The position numbers and the translations under genes were made by a program. Below are positions 63,478 through 64,000 of a stretch of DNA of 64,000 bases, piece by piece. The notes beneath the pieces were generated by a model, which was given only the letters and a program-made list of their open reading frames with translations, was not told where the DNA came from and ran no database searches. This DNA is from Spirosoma fluviale (lineage in GTDB: Bacteria; Bacteroidota; Bacteroidia; Cytophagales; Spirosomataceae): positions 248,001 to 312,000 of the forward strand of contig NZ_OCNH01000001.1 in the NCBI RefSeq assembly GCF_900230225.1. The letters run 5' to 3'. Numbering within the stretch: the first letter of the stretch is position 1; each line of letters begins with the position of its first letter.

Positions 63478-64000
<523 letters not shown>

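Overview
The window looks like chromosomal DNA of a Bacteroidota bacterium, probably Cytophagales and close to Spirosoma (inference). The signs are a SusC/SusD pair, a FecR-type protein, DUF2851, DUF3109 and DUF6807 proteins, a beta-propeller two-component sensor, class II PyrF, and promoters that fit the Bacteroidota pattern (TTG, about 19 bp, TAnnTTTG). No rRNA, tRNA, CRISPR array, transposase or prophage block was seen. Both ends cut a gene: proA at the left edge and pgi at the right edge.

Layout. 1-2.8 kb: aat-proB-proA on the minus strand. 3-9.2 kb: mostly plus-strand genes for a LEA-type lipoprotein, a DUF6807 protein, a DJ-1/PfpI protein, pyrF and DUF2851, with a small hypothetical gene and rfbC on the minus strand. 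9.2-18.4 kb: a minus-strand catabolic block of an orphan short FecR, SusC, SusD, a terminator, then an exported TIM-barrel epimerase-like protein, an exported PF06439 (3-keto-disaccharide hydrolase) protein and a Tat-type Gfo/Idh/MocA oxidoreductase. Together these suggest uptake plus redox-assisted cleavage of a glycoside outside the cytoplasm. 18.9-23.5 kb: two envelope proteins, an OsmC protein, lipA and a lone lycopene cyclase. 23.6-26.9 kb: a large propeller sensor kinase gene broken by one in-frame amber codon. 27.2-34.9 kb: metK, hpf, a cytochrome P450, two tandem paralogous SDRs, a GMC oxidoreductase and an NTF2-like protein.

35-46 kb: a GH105 hydrolase, an orphan M15 peptidase, another SDR, an 18-copy heptanucleotide array, a minus-strand ankyrin gene beside a TolC/RND/adaptor efflux set whose pump lacks usual proton-relay residues, and a second Tat-type Gfo/Idh/MocA oxidoreductase. 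46.4-54.2 kb: a TonB-C-domain protein, a thioredoxin-fold protein without its CxxC nucleophile, a MerR regulator, an overlapping response-regulator/kinase pair, a DUF2490 protein and an S9 peptidase. 54.3-64 kb: small hypotheticals, dtd, an O-methyltransferase, a LysM lytic transglycosylase, DUF3109, an alkyltransferase-like protein, a siroheme-type dehydrogenase, two paralogous outer-membrane barrels with quite different low-complexity N-termini, and pgi.

Many gene junctions carry long, often perfect inverted repeats (arms of 13-23 bp) that probably act as terminators. Several intergenic gaps hold simple or REP-like repeats. Every statement here comes from reading the sequence; no database search was run, so family names rest on recognised motifs.
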